Assembly (NCBI GenBank): GCA_023250175.1
Contig: JAHFBD010000145.1
Location: 1 to 5,998 of the forward strand
Source of the DNA: Candidatus Melainabacteria bacterium
Lineage (GTDB): Bacteria; Cyanobacteriota; Vampirovibrionia; 2-02-FULL-35-15
Length of the DNA: 5,998 nt
Reading direction: 5' to 3'
Within the stretch, counting starts at the first letter, position 1, and each line of letters starts with the position of its first letter. Positions 5,895 through 5,998 of the stretch are shown here, in pieces. A program made the position numbers and the translations under genes. The notes below the pieces were generated by a model that saw nothing but the letters and a program-made list of their open reading frames with translations, was not told the DNA's origin and made no database searches.

Positions 5895-5998
5895 ATGGAA
5901 CCAATTACACCAATAGATATATTACTTATAGAGGATAACATCGGAGACATAACTCTAACAAAAAAAACCTTGAGCAGAAGTAAGATTATGAATAATCT
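5895..5998 (+). CDS. Response regulator receiver domain, Rcp1-like (partial, cut by window end)
   Basis: Thirty-four codons are visible before the right edge. The protein begins MEPITPIDILLIEDNIGDIT, where the first beta strand ends in the acidic pair Glu13-Asp14 that helps bind Mg2+ in CheY-like receivers. The following NIGDITLTKKTL matches the ILLVEDNPGDxxLT start of Rcp1-type single-domain regulators, which partner phytochrome-class kinases in cyanobacteria and other bacteria. The usual proline of NPGD is isoleucine here. The phosphoacceptor Asp, and any output domain, lie beyond the window. Its position 21 nt after the kinase, on the same strand and without a terminator, makes it the likely phosphorylation target of that kinase. 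Confidence 0.88.
   Translation, partial: MEPITPIDILLIEDNIGDITLTKKTLSRSKIMNN

Overview
The window is AT-rich (by eye about one third G+C), densely coding bacterial DNA with Shine-Dalgarno sites and short intergenic gaps. Two gene blocks diverge from a 356-bp non-coding region at 4126-4481. The best taxonomic hints are the HU protein, whose GRNPKTG arm and IPAxKVPAFSAGK tail read like cyanobacterial HU, and a phytochrome-type histidine kinase followed by an Rcp1-like response regulator. Together with the low G+C this suggests the Cyanobacteriota/Melainabacteria side of the tree or another AT-rich environmental lineage. This is an inference from remembered family sequences, not a proven assignment.

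Left block, minus strand, read from 4125 down to 56. It holds a 92-residue HU-family nucleoid protein, a 325-residue Gfo/Idh/MocA-family NAD(P)-dependent oxidoreductase resembling sugar-nucleotide dehydrogenases, and a 931-residue membrane-anchored or exported protein. That last protein has 13 Asp-box (BNR) repeats, a Ser-rich linker and a beta-rich C-terminal domain. The gaps are 8 and 9 nt, and the Shine-Dalgarno of the last gene overlaps the stop codon of the oxidoreductase, so the three genes are probably co-transcribed. At the extreme left edge, 19 open codons on the plus strand may be the tail of a convergent gene.

Right block, plus strand, from 4482. It holds a 463-residue membrane sensor histidine kinase with two transmembrane segments around an extracytoplasmic region that looks like the DUF3365/Tll0287-like sensor fold but contains no cysteine, so no c-type haem site. 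A response regulator starts 21 nt after it and is cut by the window edge after 34 codons. These two are very likely a cognate two-component pair.

The divergent region holds a reasonable plus-strand sigma70-type promoter (TTGACG, 17 nt, TAAGAT), a weaker minus-strand -10, an 11-nt-register direct repeat and an 8-bp inverted repeat. No mobile element, CRISPR array, tRNA, rRNA or strong terminator was recognised. The most notable points are the haem-less variant of a normally haem-binding sensor domain and the large Asp-box protein in an operon with HU. Nothing here clearly amounts to a new system.
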